Shown here: one piece after another, positions 42,216 to 55,281 of the stretch
Numbering within the stretch: position 1 is the first letter of the stretch
Layout of the letters: each line of letters begins with the position of its first letter
Source of the DNA: Richelia intracellularis HH01
GTDB lineage: Bacteria; Cyanobacteriota; Cyanobacteriia; Cyanobacteriales; Nostocaceae
Reading direction: 5' to 3'
DNA length: 64,000 nt
Assembly (NCBI RefSeq): GCF_000350105.1
Contig: NZ_CAIY01000088.1
Location: 1-64,000, forward strand
The notes under the pieces: generated by a model
Told to the model about the DNA's origin: nothing
Databases searched by the model: none
The model's input: only the letters and a program-made list of their open reading frames with translations
Made by a program: the position numbers and the translations under genes

Positions 42216-42965
42216 TTATTCCTTTACCTCTTTCATTACTAACCTTGTCAAAGTAGCAGCCATAATTGCAGTAGTTTGACCTGTAACTGTAAAGACTAAA
42301 GCTTCTCTGTAAATACGCTGTGCATTATGATGGCTATAATTGGCTGCACCACCAGAGACAACAACTGCCGCATGAGAAATGCGATTTGCCAGTTCAATTG
42401 CCCAACTTCTAAGATGCATTTTTTCTGAGAATTCTGTTTGTGAGTTTTTTTGTGCTTTCCTGATAGCAGCACGACAATTTGCCAGCTCTTGGTGCAAAAA
42501 TACAAAAGAATCAGTAATAAAAGGCAATGATTTTTGTTGTGATGATGCGGCTATTATATTTAATCCTGCAATTGCACATCCTGTTGCCAAAAAACTAGCA
42601 GAAAGAATATTGCTCTTATCATTATCATTCATCCAACCTGCAGTTTTCGTAAAAATCACCTGTTCTACAGGTAAACAATAGCCGGATATATTACTACTCA
42701 CTGTATTTGTAGATGTCATCGCTGCAAGCTTTGCTGGTTGGGAAAATTTTATCATTCCACCTGTAGATTGTTTAGTTTCCCTAAAAGGAATAATGCCAAA
42801 CACTGAACCTCTATTAGGTAAAATGGCAGCTACGATAAATTCGGAAAATATACCATATCCAGTTATCCAGGGAACAAATCCATCGAGCTTATATCCTCCA
42901 GATATAGGCAAGGCAGTGATTATTGGTTTACCAGTTCTCCGCAACTGTGAAAACCCCACACCCAA
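42216..42965 (-). CDS. Acyl-CoA dehydrogenase-like protein, C-terminal part (frameshifted)
   Basis: 249 codons, nominally from a TTG. It begins with LGVGFSQLRRTGKP..., the middle beta domain of the acyl-CoA dehydrogenase fold (YKLDGFVPWITGYGIFSEFIVAAILP), followed by the C-terminal helical bundle (HQELANCRAAIRKAQ, SWAIELANRISHAAVVVSGGAANYSHHNAQRIYREALVF). The fold family covers flavin-dependent dehydrogenases and related monooxygenases; the substrate is unknown and I do not see the canonical catalytic Glu with confidence. It is the continuation of the upstream frame: adding one A to the A8 run (42999-43006) joins both into one ~366-residue protein. Confidence 0.7.
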   Translation of the reverse strand: MGVGFSQLRRTGKPIITALPISGGYKLDGFVPWITGYGIFSEFIVAAILPNRGSVFGIIPFRETKQSTGGMIKFSQPAKLAAMTSTNTVSSNISGYCLPVEQVIFTKTAGWMNDNDKSNILSASFLATGCAIAGLNIIAASSQQKSLPFITDSFVFLHQELANCRAAIRKAQKNSQTEFSEKMHLRSWAIELANRISHAAVVVSGGAANYSHHNAQRIYREALVFTVTGQTTAIMAATLTRLVMKEVKE

Positions 42966-42982
42966 AAAACACTTATTATTCC

Positions 42983-43312
42983 TTATTTGGGGTAAATATT
43001 TTTTTTGAGTTGGGTGTTTGCACTTGAAACAACCATTCTTACAGCACTCTGATGTTGAGTCTGCAAAAAAGCTAAAGCACCAGAATAACTGGCTACTAGT
43101 TCTTGGAAATCAGCAAATATTTCCCCACTAACCTCTATTTCCTTAAAAAAGTGGGGCAAATAGAAATTTAGCAGCTTCAAGTCTCCTAGACCCTTCAATG
43201 CTTTCGATAGTTCTACGGAACTAACATCTATTTCGTTTGCTAAAGTTCTTACTTTCTGTGACAAGTATAATTTTGCCTTCTCTAAAATCGGAGAATCTAT
43301 ATGGGAAAACAC
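42983..43312 (-). CDS. Acyl-CoA dehydrogenase-like protein, N-terminal part (frameshifted)
   Basis: 109 codons from ATG 43312: the N-terminal helical domain of the fold (LYLSQKVRTLANEIDVSSVELSKALKGLG, then LVASYSGALAFLQTQHQSAVRMV). The frame runs ...NTQLKKNIYPK and stops at TAA just after eight A on this strand (42999-43006 on the plus strand as T8). Nine A would read QLKKKYLPQIRNNKCFLGVGFSQ and run into the C-terminal part. It is therefore half of one broken gene. The rest of both halves is free of stops, which argues for a very recent or apparent break. Confidence 0.7.
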   Translation of the reverse strand: MFSHIDSPILEKAKLYLSQKVRTLANEIDVSSVELSKALKGLGDLKLLNFYLPHFFKEIEVSGEIFADFQELVASYSGALAFLQTQHQSAVRMVVSSANTQLKKNIYPK

Positions 43313-43611
43313 TGGCCAATCTCAATTCCTCACCAAGTATAGATAACCCCCCCATAACCAAAGAATTACTTTTAGTTATGGGGGGTTTCAATGTTGCAAC
43401 AAAAAGTGAATTGCTAATAACAACTTAACAGCTTTAATATTGGTTTAAGGTTAACCTAAGGTTAAGCTTTACCTGATTGTAATTACTCATAAACATATAT
43501 TTCTTGACTTCATGCAAAATAGTATATATAAGAATTCGGTTAATTTTAGGATTTAGTGTAGATCTTAATACTCTTTATCTACAGTTCAAGGGGTGTTACT
43601 TGCAGTTATAT

Positions 43612-45546
43612 TTAGCAACAATTAATCCAATCCCAGAAGTTCATTGATACTCTAAATCCAGAAATTCGCAACCCACCATCTGACTCATTCCAACTTCTGC
43701 TAGAACTACGGCACATATCTGGTGTAAAGTTCCAAGAACCACCACGTAACACCCGACGATGATTATCTCCACCAGTTTCCCAAACACTACCATCATCAGG
43801 TGCGCCTTGATAGTCCTTATGCCAAGGATCAGCACACCATTCCCATACCAAGCCATGCATATCATACAATCCAAAAGCATTGGCAAACTGGAAGCTACCG
43901 ACAGTAGTAGTTTCGTTGCGGTAGTAACGAAGCTTTTCATAATTAGTGTTGCAGTTAGCCAATTTATTCGTAATGGTTTCCCCAAAGTTAAATGGTGTAT
44001 TAGTACCAGCACGACAGGCATATTCCCATTCTGCTTCGCTTGGCAGACGATAATTTTTCCCAGTTTTTTGTTTTAATCTGGCACAAAACTCACAAGCTTC
44101 GTACCAAGATATATTTTCTACTGGCCGATTAGCACCCCTAAATTTCGATGGGTTGGGGTGTAAGTTTTGTTTAACTGGAGGCAGAGCTGCCACAGCTCGC
44201 CATTGTGCTTGGGTGATAGGAAATTTACTGAGGAAAAATGTTTCTACTGCAACTTGATGCTGGGGACGTTCGTCGGCATCTCCTTCTGTAATAAGCGATC
44301 CCATAGTAAATACACCACCAGGAATCAGTACCATGTTCACAATTATATTATTACCCAACTCTTCAGTAAAAAACTTTGCACTGCGATGACTCTGTCCAAT
44401 TTCATTGCCATTAATATCGACTGTTACTACATTATATGTAAAGATTTGCAACCCGGATCTATTAGATGGGGTTTCTCCTGACCCAGCCACTCTTATTATT
44501 TCTGATTCTGGGATTATTTCTGATTCTGGGATTATTTCTGATTCTGGGATTATTTCTGATTCTGGGATTATTTCTGATTCTGGGATTATTTCCGGTTTTT
44601 TGTGAGGTAAGCTGTTATTATTACCTTTTAATTCATATAAATCTTTTAAAACGTCCTCTGCTGATTGATATCTTCCACTGGGCAAATGTTCTAATAATTT
44701 ATCAAGAATTCTGCCTAATCCTTCACTAATAGTTATACCCTTTTCCAGCAAGATTTCTCTCCAAAACCATTGGGCAGTCATAGGGTCATACAGGCGGTCA
44801 TGAATTTGTCCATAACTATCTTGTTTTGGTAAGCTTTGGGTGATCATGCGAATGCAAGTGACACCCAAAGCATATAAATCGCTGGCTTGGCAGGCAAAAC
44901 CTGCCATCTGTTCACTAGGAGCATAACCAATAGTGTAAACTGCTGTTGCCTGCCTTGCTAAACTGGTTTGTGTTACTTGTTTAGCTCCTCCAAAGTCAAT
45001 TAATACGAGTTTCTGATCACTCTGGCGACGAATAATATTTTCTGGTTTAATATCCCTATGGATAACATTGTGGGCATGGACAAATTTCAAGACAGAGCAT
45101 AAATCAGTAATTATTTCAATAATTTCTGCTTCCCCGAAGGATCTAGTTAGGAGTTCCTGTAATAAGGTCTTTCCCTGAACAAACTCTTGTACTAAGCATA
45201 GACTTAATCCTTGTTGGAAGTAAGCCAATAATTTGGGAATTTGCAGGTGTTTTTCACCCAATTCATATAGATGAAAAGCTTCCTCTTTAAATAGCTCTGC
45301 AGCTTTTATTCTTGCGACTGTCCCTTCCACTTGGGGAAAAAACTGTTTAACCACACAAGAAGCATTTAATCTATCTACGTCTTCTGCAACATAGGTTTTG
45401 CTAAACCCACCTTCTCCAATTAGAGAAAAAATGCGGTAACGATTCCTAAGGAGGATGCTAAATTGGCTATACCCGCAGCTATTACAGAAGTTATTGCCTT
45501 CCGGATTGAAGGGATTCGAGCAATGGGGGTTTTCGCAGATTCGCAT
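43612..45546 (-). CDS. Ser/Thr protein kinase fused to a formylglycine-generating-type domain
   Basis: A 644-residue multidomain protein. It has a zinc ribbon (Cys4, Cys9, Cys21, Cys24), then an eukaryotic-type kinase domain at ~35-315 with the glycine loop GEGGFSKTY, Lys67, HRDIKPEN (Asp165) and DFGGAK (Asp184). A hydrophilic spacer of five to six EIIPES repeats (~320-350) follows. The C-terminal sulfatase-modifying-factor (FGE/C-type-lectin) domain at ~405-640 contains MVLIPGGVFTMGS, PSEAEWEYACRAGT, LYDMHGLVWEWC and LRGGSW. Such kinase-FGE fusions are known in cyanobacteria; the FGE part probably binds a ligand or cofactor rather than making formylglycine, since no sulfatase is nearby. All kinase residues are intact. 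Target unknown. Confidence 0.9.
   Translation of the reverse strand: MRICENPHCSNPFNPEGNNFCNSCGYSQFSILLRNRYRIFSLIGEGGFSKTYVAEDVDRLNASCVVKQFFPQVEGTVARIKAAELFKEEAFHLYELGEKHLQIPKLLAYFQQGLSLCLVQEFVQGKTLLQELLTRSFGEAEIIEIITDLCSVLKFVHAHNVIHRDIKPENIIRRQSDQKLVLIDFGGAKQVTQTSLARQATAVYTIGYAPSEQMAGFACQASDLYALGVTCIRMITQSLPKQDSYGQIHDRLYDPMTAQWFWREILLEKGITISEGLGRILDKLLEHLPSGRYQSAEDVLKDLYELKGNNNSLPHKKPEIIPESEIIPESEIIPESEIIPESEIIPESEIIRVAGSGETPSNRSGLQIFTYNVVTVDINGNEIGQSHRSAKFFTEELGNNIIVNMVLIPGGVFTMGSLITEGDADERPQHQVAVETFFLSKFPITQAQWRAVAALPPVKQNLHPNPSKFRGANRPVENISWYEACEFCARLKQKTGKNYRLPSEAEWEYACRAGTNTPFNFGETITNKLANCNTNYEKLRYYRNETTTVGSFQFANAFGLYDMHGLVWEWCADPWHKDYQGAPDDGSVWETGGDNHRRVLRGGSWNFTPDMCRSSSRSWNESDGGLRISGFRVSMNFWDWINCC
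44495..44584. repeat. 18-bp minisatellite, five exact copies
   Basis: ATTATTTCTGATTCTGGG is repeated five times without change, followed by a sixth half copy (ATTATTTCC). In the kinase gene it encodes the hexapeptide EIIPES. Unit length is a multiple of three, so copy-number change keeps the frame. Exact identity suggests recent expansion. Confidence 0.95.
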
Positions 45547-45852
45547 AACTAACGGGATAGTGCATTATTTCCACTGTTAGCCCCAATATTTTTAGATACA
45601 CAAATATATATTCAATTTACTTAAAAATGGATTATACTTATCTCGGCTTTGATATAAGAAGCAACAAGACAAACATAACCATGTCAGTTAATTTTCATTA
45701 TTTAATTATTTGCGGCTTTAAATCTTCATCTAAGAAAATACTACTGAAATTATTGAGCGCCGTCAAGGGCAATAGTGTGGAGTTAAAAGGAGTGTTAAGA
45801 AAAGCAAAGATAAGTTTTTTCTTAATCTTATCTCTACTGATTGAATAGGTGC
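45547..45852. other. Spacer between kinase and solute-binding protein
   Basis: A 306-base spacer. A 73-codon plus-strand frame here (45627-45848) overlaps nothing but lacks any motif or ribosome site, and I do not call it. The kinase promoter is expected here. Confidence 0.45.
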
Positions 45853-46707
45853 TTAATAGACTGGTAAACCCCAGTGTATAATTCTCTGTTTTAACCAACC
45901 TGTAGAAATATAATTTGTGAGGGCACTATTCACTTTTTGTCTAAGTTCATCATACTGCATCCCCTTAGGCATAACTACAGATAATGGTTCTGTAGACAGC
46001 TTAGTAGTAATTAAGTGATACTGGGGATATTCTTGCACCCAACCTGCCAGAACAGAACCGTCTGCAGCAAAGGCGGCTATAGTATTATTTTCCAGTAGTT
46101 CCTTTCCTTGTTTATAAGAACTTACACCTACTAGCTCAGCATTAGGTAGATAAAACTTCAAACTGGCAATAGTGCTGGAATTATTTAAGACTCCTATTTT
46201 TCTAGTAGCTAGGTCTTGTAGACGCTCCAGGGAGGTATCTTTGGTGACTAACAAGGTACCATCTAAATAATAGGGAATACTAAAGCTAACAATCCTTGAC
46301 CTTGAAGTTGTTGAAGTGACTCTAGCAATTACCAAATCAACTTTATGATTAAATATCATAGGCAAGCGATCACGATTTGCCATGGTTACTAATTTCATAT
46401 TAGCGTCCTTTCCCAATAAGTCTGTCGCCAACCTTTGGGCCAAATCAATCTCTAAGCCTTGCAAATTTCCCTTAACATCCTTAAACGCTAAAGGGCGCAC
46501 ATTGTCTTTGACTGCTATCCTAACATAGGACCGGTGTTGTATCTCTGACAACTCATTAGCCGTTGCTGAGTCTGGAATTAGCATTAATAACAAGGCAACA
46601 ATTAATACCAGGATAACTGCTGTAGAAATTAGTAGATGCAACTGTGATAACACATTATCCTGCTGATTAAGTAGGCTTTTTAAGCACTGGCTACCACAAC
46701 TAATCAT
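45853..46707 (-). CDS. Periplasmic solute-binding protein, family 3 (amino-acid type)
   Basis: A 284-residue protein. The N-terminus has a hydrophobic segment (~24-45, LLISTAVILVLIVALLLMLI) that acts as a signal anchor. It is followed by a type 3 bacterial extracellular solute-binding domain (SBP_bac_3): VRIAVKDNVRPLAFKDVKGNLQGLEIDLAQRLA, then VDLVIARVTSTTSRSRIVSFSIPYYLDGTLLV and KIGVLNNSSTIASLK. The family delivers amino acids or related small molecules to ABC permeases, but no permease or ATPase gene is adjacent. It could equally be a stand-alone periplasmic sensor. It lies ~50 bases downstream of rplT on the same strand. The ligand cannot be inferred. Confidence 0.85.
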   Translation of the reverse strand: MISCGSQCLKSLLNQQDNVLSQLHLLISTAVILVLIVALLLMLIPDSATANELSEIQHRSYVRIAVKDNVRPLAFKDVKGNLQGLEIDLAQRLATDLLGKDANMKLVTMANRDRLPMIFNHKVDLVIARVTSTTSRSRIVSFSIPYYLDGTLLVTKDTSLERLQDLATRKIGVLNNSSTIASLKFYLPNAELVGVSSYKQGKELLENNTIAAFAADGSVLAGWVQEYPQYHLITTKLSTEPLSVVMPKGMQYDELRQKVNSALTNYISTGWLKQRIIHWGLPVY

Positions 46708-46757
46708 ATTAAAAACCTGTTATGCCGGCAATATACTCATATATATAACTATTGACA

Positions 46758-47111
46758 CTACTGGACTCTGCTTGCCAATTCCGCAATCTTGCTAAATCCG
46801 GCTTGGTCAAGTGCTGCCATCTGTGCCAACATTTTACGGTTGAGTTGAATGTCAGCTTTCCTTAACTTACCCATAAACTTACTGTAACTCATGCCATGTT
46901 TATGTACAGCAGCATTAATCCGGACAATCCACAGGCGACGAAAATCACGTTTGCGTTTTTTTCGATCACGGTAAGCACTCCGTAATGCTTTCATCACTTG
47001 CTGATTAGCTGTTCTAAATAGAGTAGAGTGAGAGCCACGAAAACCCTTAGCTAATTTGAGAATTTTTTTGCGACGCTTCCGAGCAACATTACCGCGTTTC
47101 ACCCTTGCCAT
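46758..47111 (-). CDS. rplT: 50S ribosomal protein L20
   Basis: Large-subunit protein L20, an early 23S rRNA-binding assembly protein. The 117-residue product is complete, with the basic start [19 protein letters not shown], then [32 protein letters not shown] and NRKMLAQMA. It follows rpmI by 46 bases, the usual rpmI-rplT operon. Oddity: the first 17 bases of the gene with its ATG are duplicated 20 bases upstream (ATG at 47131), out of frame, giving a 10-codon overlapping mini-ORF that ends inside rplT at 47099. The true start is the ATG at 47111. Confidence 0.97.
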   Translation of the reverse strand: MARVKRGNVARKRRKKILKLAKGFRGSHSTLFRTANQQVMKALRSAYRDRKKRKRDFRRLWIVRINAAVHKHGMSYSKFMGKLRKADIQLNRKMLAQMAALDQAGFSKIAELASRVQ

Positions 47112-47132
47112 ATTTGTTTCACCCTTGCCATA
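47096..47132. repeat. 20-bp tandem duplication of the rplT start
   Basis: GTTTCACCCTTGCCATA occurs at 47096-47112 and 47116-47132 (period 20). On the minus strand this duplicates ATGGCAAGGGTGAAAC, so rplT has two start-like sites, of which only the downstream one is in frame. Confidence 0.9.
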
Positions 47133-47157
47133 GTTTTATTTCTAATCATTAATTAAT

Positions 47158-47358
47158 TTATAATAAGTATGGGAGCATTCCCACTACATTGTCCATATCG
47201 CCTTCATGGACAACTACCATTTTTGACAAATTACGTTTTTTATTAGAAGTTTTATGCTCCAACAAATGATTTTTAAAAGCCTTGCGACGGATAATCTTTC
47301 CGCTACCAGTAGCACGAAATCTTTTTGCTGCAGCCTTGCGAGTTTTGAGTTTAGGCAT
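47158..47358 (-). CDS. rpmI: 50S ribosomal protein L35
   Basis: Ribosomal protein L35, 66 residues from ATG 47358 ([21 protein letters not shown]..., then [16 protein letters not shown]). The open frame extends six codons further upstream to 47376 (KNNLF), but the universal MPKLKT start is clearly at 47358. It is the first gene of the rpmI-rplT pair. Full length and unremarkable. Confidence 0.96.
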   Translation of the reverse strand: MPKLKTRKAAAKRFRATGSGKIIRRKAFKNHLLEHKTSNKKRNLSKMVVVHEGDMDNVVGMLPYLL

Positions 47359-47376
47359 AAATAAATTATTTTTCAT

Positions 47377-48542
47377 CTTAACACGGTCCCTGATTATAAC
47401 ACTGCATGTAAGTTAGGCATATATATTTATAACAAAATGGCCATGATCAGAAAAAGGAGTATTCCGTAAAAATCTAGAGATAAGTAAAATAAACAACCAT
47501 AACCATTAAGCAAACCAATATTTTTAATATGCTTTGCTTAACATTCATTTCAGAGCTTGGTTTTATACCTCTTGCCAATATTTATTTACCTCATACCAGT
47601 ACAATCCACCATTTATTGAGTATTTTTATAAACTAGGATACATTTTCGTTATAATTGTGTTGTTAATCATTAAATATGGCTAACGCGGGAAAATCCAGGA
47701 AAACAAATAGCAGTCACCGGAACTTTATTAGTTAGATCTACCTGAGTCCAAATCATATGCCTTCACCATCAGCTGGCATCTAAATAATTAATTATTTATA
47801 AATGGGCTACACATGGAAAAGTAACAAAATTATCCTTATAAATAATTAATTTGAGGATGTTAAACCACCGACTATTTAGTTGTCATTATAAACCCAGATA
47901 CCAAACACTGCAAATCTCCAGCATGTAATTAATTGTATTAGAATACTCTCTCATTATTAATCACAATGATAATTATTCGTAAGAATACCAGCGTTCCAGT
48001 ACAAGGGTGTGGTTATTCCGAAAGAATATTTATAGGGTTAGGGCATTCATTATTAATCCCACTAGAAGATTATCTCCGGCAGTTGAAATTACCAGAAAAA
48101 AATAAATACTGGAAAGAGAAGAGAAGCTGCTAAGAAAAAATCACCTCTAATATCAATGGCCAGCTTATCTTGAAACTCTGGTGAGCAGAATAATCAATTA
48201 ACTAACTTAAGTAAGGTTCCTAAAACTTCTGCGCTGAAATACTGATGTTGCTATGCTAAATAACAATCAACAAAATAAAATTAGTAAGAGTGTAAACATC
48301 TCAAATCTGGAAAGTTAATAGACATCCATAAAACAAACGAGAACAGTAGAGCTATACCTTTAATTAATTGCAAATATTCTATAAATTTCTTAAGTGCAAA
48401 ACCCAAGGGGTTAATTTCTCCAGTGGTTTATAAAGGCTTATAAAAGTCATTTGCCTCGTAGCCATATGTTCAACATACACAAAATTATATTAATTCAAGG
48501 CTTATCATTAAGTTGAGCATGACATTTTGTATTGCTTCGTCG
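47377..48542. other. 1.2-kb spacer between rpmI and apcC
   Basis: Contains the rpmI-rplT promoter side at the left. A 56-codon plus-strand frame from ATG ~47966 (IIRKNTSVPVQGCGYSERIF..., LGHSLLIPLEDYLRQLKLPE) looks protein-like but is short and unidentified, perhaps a gene fragment. No other feature is recognised. Confidence 0.4.
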
Positions 48543-48746
48543 TTACTTTAAACCAGTATTTGTACCCTGCTTGCCAGTAGCCAAGTGTACGCTGACAATT
48601 CTACCACCCATTTTCTGAATTCTTTGCTGCTCGCCAAACCAATTCTCGTAGGGTACTAGTTTAGTAAAGTATGTATTTTGAAGTTCCCGCTGAGTACGAA
48701 TTCGACTCTGGCTAGGTACGCAGGCAGTGACCTTAAACATCCGCAT
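48543..48746 (-). CDS. apcC: Phycobilisome core linker ApcC (LC 7.8)
   Basis: The 67-residue small core linker that caps allophycocyanin cylinders. The full family sequence is visible: MRMFKVTACVPS, RIRTQRELQNTYFTKLVPYENW, EQQRIQKMGGRIV and the end LATGKQGTNTGLK. Length is exactly typical. It is the last gene of the apcE-apcA-apcB-apcC cluster, 245 bases after apcB on the same strand. Intact. Confidence 0.97.
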   Translation of the reverse strand: MRMFKVTACVPSQSRIRTQRELQNTYFTKLVPYENWFGEQQRIQKMGGRIVSVHLATGKQGTNTGLK

Positions 48747-48990
48747 AATAATAAAATATCTCCTTAACTTTAGTTTGATTAGTGAGCGTAAAACTTAATG
48801 ATTGTGTCAACACTTTTACTTTCCCCAAGGCCAGAAATCAAGAATAAACTCTAGAAACCTAACACTTGTTCATAAAATAATAAATATATTTCTAGACAAG
48901 CAAAAAAGCATCCCAGGACTCACCCTTGACTTCCAGTCCCAAAACTACTTAAGTTACACCTAATTAATTAACTAAGCACAAGCTACAATA

Positions 48991-49476
48991 CTAGCTCAAG
49001 CCGGAGCAGATGTAATCAAAGTAAACACCCATTTCTTTACCAGCATCAGTACCTACCAAGCTAGCAGTTACTTCTTTCATAGACTGAATGGCTTGTATTG
49101 TGGCACCAATTGGAACGCCTAAGGAATTGTATGTTTCTTTTAAGCCATTGAGCACACGTTCATCCAATATGGAAGGATCACCAGCCAACATTGCATAGGT
49201 AGCATAACGGAGGTAATAATCCAAATCGCGAATGCAAGCTGCATAACGACGAGTAGTATACATATTACCACCAGGACGAGTGATATCAGAGTATAAAAGA
49301 GATTTTGCCACAGCATCCTTGACGATTACAGCCGCATTAGCATTTATGGCTGTGGCTGCACGTACCCTCAACGAACCGGTTGCAAAGTAACCCTTAAGCT
49401 TATCCATCGCACTATCGTCCAAGTATTTACCTTGAACGTCTGCGGAATTAATAACAGAAGTGATTGCATCTTGCAT
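48991..49476 (-). CDS. apcB: Allophycocyanin beta subunit
   Basis: A 161-residue beta subunit of allophycocyanin, which forms the phycobilisome core and passes energy to the photosystems. The chromophore cysteine lies in [17 protein letters not shown]. Other family marks are the N-terminal helix pair ([20 protein letters not shown]), [13 protein letters not shown] and the end [10 protein letters not shown]. It follows apcA by 66 bases, in one operon. Normal length and no damage. Confidence 0.98.
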   Translation of the reverse strand: MQDAITSVINSADVQGKYLDDSAMDKLKGYFATGSLRVRAATAINANAAVIVKDAVAKSLLYSDITRPGGNMYTTRRYAACIRDLDYYLRYATYAMLAGDPSILDERVLNGLKETYNSLGVPIGATIQAIQSMKEVTASLVGTDAGKEMGVYFDYICSGLS

Positions 49477-49542
49477 GTTCTTATTTCCTTATGTCTAACT
49501 CTATTGCTATTCTCGTATATCAGTGGATAGCAAACAGCCATC

Positions 49543-50028
49543 CTATGACATTGCACCAATAACGTAGTCGAAGTAAGAACCTGCTTCGGCGGCATCTTCC
49601 CCAGACATCATGCTAGAAGCTACGTTCTTCATTTCCGCAATGCCCTGAGCTACAGCATCAATGGAAGTACCCAAGGACTTGTACATTTCCCTTACACCAA
49701 CTATGCCAATTTCTTCGATGGGAGTAACATCACCAGAAACCACACCATAGGTTACCAAACGTAGGTAGTAGTCCAAATCGCGCAGACAGGTAGCAGTCAT
49801 TTCTTGACCATAAGCATTACCACCAGGGGAAACAATATCTGGACGTCTTTGGAATAGTTGATCGCCAGCTTGTTTGATAATCCGTTCCCGGTTGTCAGTT
49901 AGAGATTGTGCTATCCGTAGGCGACTCTCGCCACCTGTGACAAAACCTTTTATTCTATCTAGTTCTCCAGGGCTGAGGTAACGGGCTTCGGCATCAGCAT
50001 TCACGATAGACTTCGTGACAATACTCAT
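49543..50028 (-). CDS. apcA: Allophycocyanin alpha subunit
   Basis: A 161-residue alpha subunit of allophycocyanin. The start [27 protein letters not shown] and the bilin-binding region [19 protein letters not shown] with its Cys are exact family features. The C-terminus [14 protein letters not shown] is also typical. A Shine-Dalgarno GGAGG lies nine bases upstream of ATG 50028. It pairs with apcB, and its own promoter is expected in the 390-base gap after apcE, as in other Nostocales. Intact. Confidence 0.98.
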   Translation of the reverse strand: MSIVTKSIVNADAEARYLSPGELDRIKGFVTGGESRLRIAQSLTDNRERIIKQAGDQLFQRRPDIVSPGGNAYGQEMTATCLRDLDYYLRLVTYGVVSGDVTPIEEIGIVGVREMYKSLGTSIDAVAQGIAEMKNVASSMMSGEDAAEAGSYFDYVIGAMS

Positions 50029-50417
50029 TAATGGATTCCTCCAACAATCATGAAACCAGAGCTTAATAGCACTGGTGAGACTTACAAGACTTTATTAAGC
50101 TTTCCTCAATTTTGCCCCAAGTACAACATTGACATTAAGTTAATATTGTTTATGGTACAACCTCGAGTGTGCCTGGGTAAATTACACAAGCATTTCTGCT
50201 TACTGCCTTCCAGCAAATATTCTCGGTCATTCTGCTGAGCATACATGAATATTCTTAATAGTTTGTAATATTTTCTTCTTAAGAATGTATCAAATAAAAA
50301 CAGAGAATAAAGAAACTATATTAGAGAATAAAGAAACTATATTAATGTTAGGAGCAAAGTAGCTATATTAACTTTGCCCCCTGCGCATTTATTTATTACC
50401 GTTTTGGTTAGACTTTG
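50029..50417. other. apcE-apcA intergenic region
   Basis: A 389-base gap, likely with the strong apcA promoter. It contains a 21-bp tandem duplication (AGAGAATAAAGAAACTATATT at 50302-50322 and 50323-50343). A small hairpin (GCAAAGT ... ACTTTGC, ~50353-50375) just beyond the apcE stop may attenuate or terminate apcE transcription. Confidence 0.5.
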
Positions 50418-54068
<3,651 letters not shown>

Positions 54069-54596
54069 ATGATGAATAATAAACTCGCACTTATTTACCT
54101 TAGTATTCTAGTTACCTTGTTAGTATTTATTGCTGTTGGTGTGTTTCGTCAGGTCTTTAAGACCCACAGACGAGAAAGGTCTTTTTCCAATTTGCGTAGA
54201 AAGTTGGAAAAAAAGAAAGGTAATATACAGGATTACTATACACTAGCCAGTATCTACTCGGAAAAAAAGTTATACTCCCAAGCTATACGGCTTTTCCAGA
54301 AAGCCATTAAAATAGCAACGGATGATGACAAAGATCATATTTTCCTAATTTATAATGGCCTGGGCTATACTTATTTTGCTCAAGAACAGTATGACTTGGC
54401 AATTCGTCAATATAAGGAGGCCATAAAATATAAACCAGATTATGTTAAAGCATTAAATAATTTAGCTCATGCATATGAGAAGAAGACGCTTATAGCTCAG
54501 GCATTGGAGACATATGAAGAAACTTTAAAATATGATTCAGGAAATGTAGTTGCTAAACGTCGTGCGGAATCACTTAGACGCTTAGTCTCTGTCTAA
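54069..54596 (+). CDS. ycf37: Membrane TPR protein, probable Ycf37 (PSI assembly factor)
   Basis: A 175-residue protein with one N-terminal membrane helix (~6-28), a short basic stretch and three TPR repeats (DYYTLASIYSEKKLYSQAIRLFQKAI; IYNGLGYTYFAQEQYDLAIRQYKEAI; ALNNLAHAYEKKTLIAQALETYEETL). This size and layout match cyanobacterial Ycf37 (about 173 residues), which assists photosystem I assembly and stability. Divergent from apcE. The frame could start at the second Met. The Ycf37 name rests on architecture, since TPR sequences alone are not specific, so it is moderate. Confidence 0.7.
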   Translation: MMNNKLALIYLSILVTLLVFIAVGVFRQVFKTHRRERSFSNLRRKLEKKKGNIQDYYTLASIYSEKKLYSQAIRLFQKAIKIATDDDKDHIFLIYNGLGYTYFAQEQYDLAIRQYKEAIKYKPDYVKALNNLAHAYEKKTLIAQALETYEETLKYDSGNVVAKRRAESLRRLVSV

Positions 54597-55281
54597 TAAG
54601 CTGCAATTTGCTTGATAACCTTTGCTTTGCAAGCACTTAAAGGACTTCAAAATATAGTCTATAAGTAATTATACTGAGATTAAGTTATGTATTCTGTCTT
54701 GTAAGAGGTTGCTGCATATAGATAAAATAGATAAATAAGCAGCTACCCTGCCCTCATGATTCGGGTTAAACATAAAATAATAAGCTTTAACTAATCAACC
54801 GGATGTATAGCCGGATGTATAGTTTTACTAAAAGTCTATAGTTTATAGGTTATAAAAGTTTTCTTATATTCATAATTATATCCCGGCACTTTTCTATAAA
54901 TAACTAAGTGCTTGGCTTATAAGCTTATTGTGCCCTATTATAGTAGGATTATACTAAACTACACTTGAAATAATTACTGACAGTCACAGCTTAAAAATCA
55001 CAGCGATGGTAAAAGTCAGAGCCTAGGTTCTGGTGATTTTATAGCATCATAGCTAAGTAAGAAGTAATGAAATTTTGATTCAAAAGAGTATATATCACTT
55101 TGAATAAGTGATCCCTTGGCATTAAAACTAAGATTTTGTTTCATATTAGTAATAGTAAGTTCCTAATATGACTCTAAAATCCGGTCTAGATTAGAGGGTT
55201 ACATGAAAATTTATATTCGTTACTCTGGCCAATATCGGACATATAGCCTAGACCCCTGTCTTCCTAAAATAACAGGTAATA
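54597..55281. other. Spacer between TPR gene and pepP
   Basis: About 690 bases. A 12-bp tandem duplication (CCGGATGTATAG twice, ~54799-54822) is visible. No coding remnant or strong terminator is recognised. Confidence 0.45.

Noticed and set aside
45627-45848. 73-codon plus-strand frame between kinase and solute-binding protein
   Set aside because: No motif, no start signal, and convergent with a real gene end.
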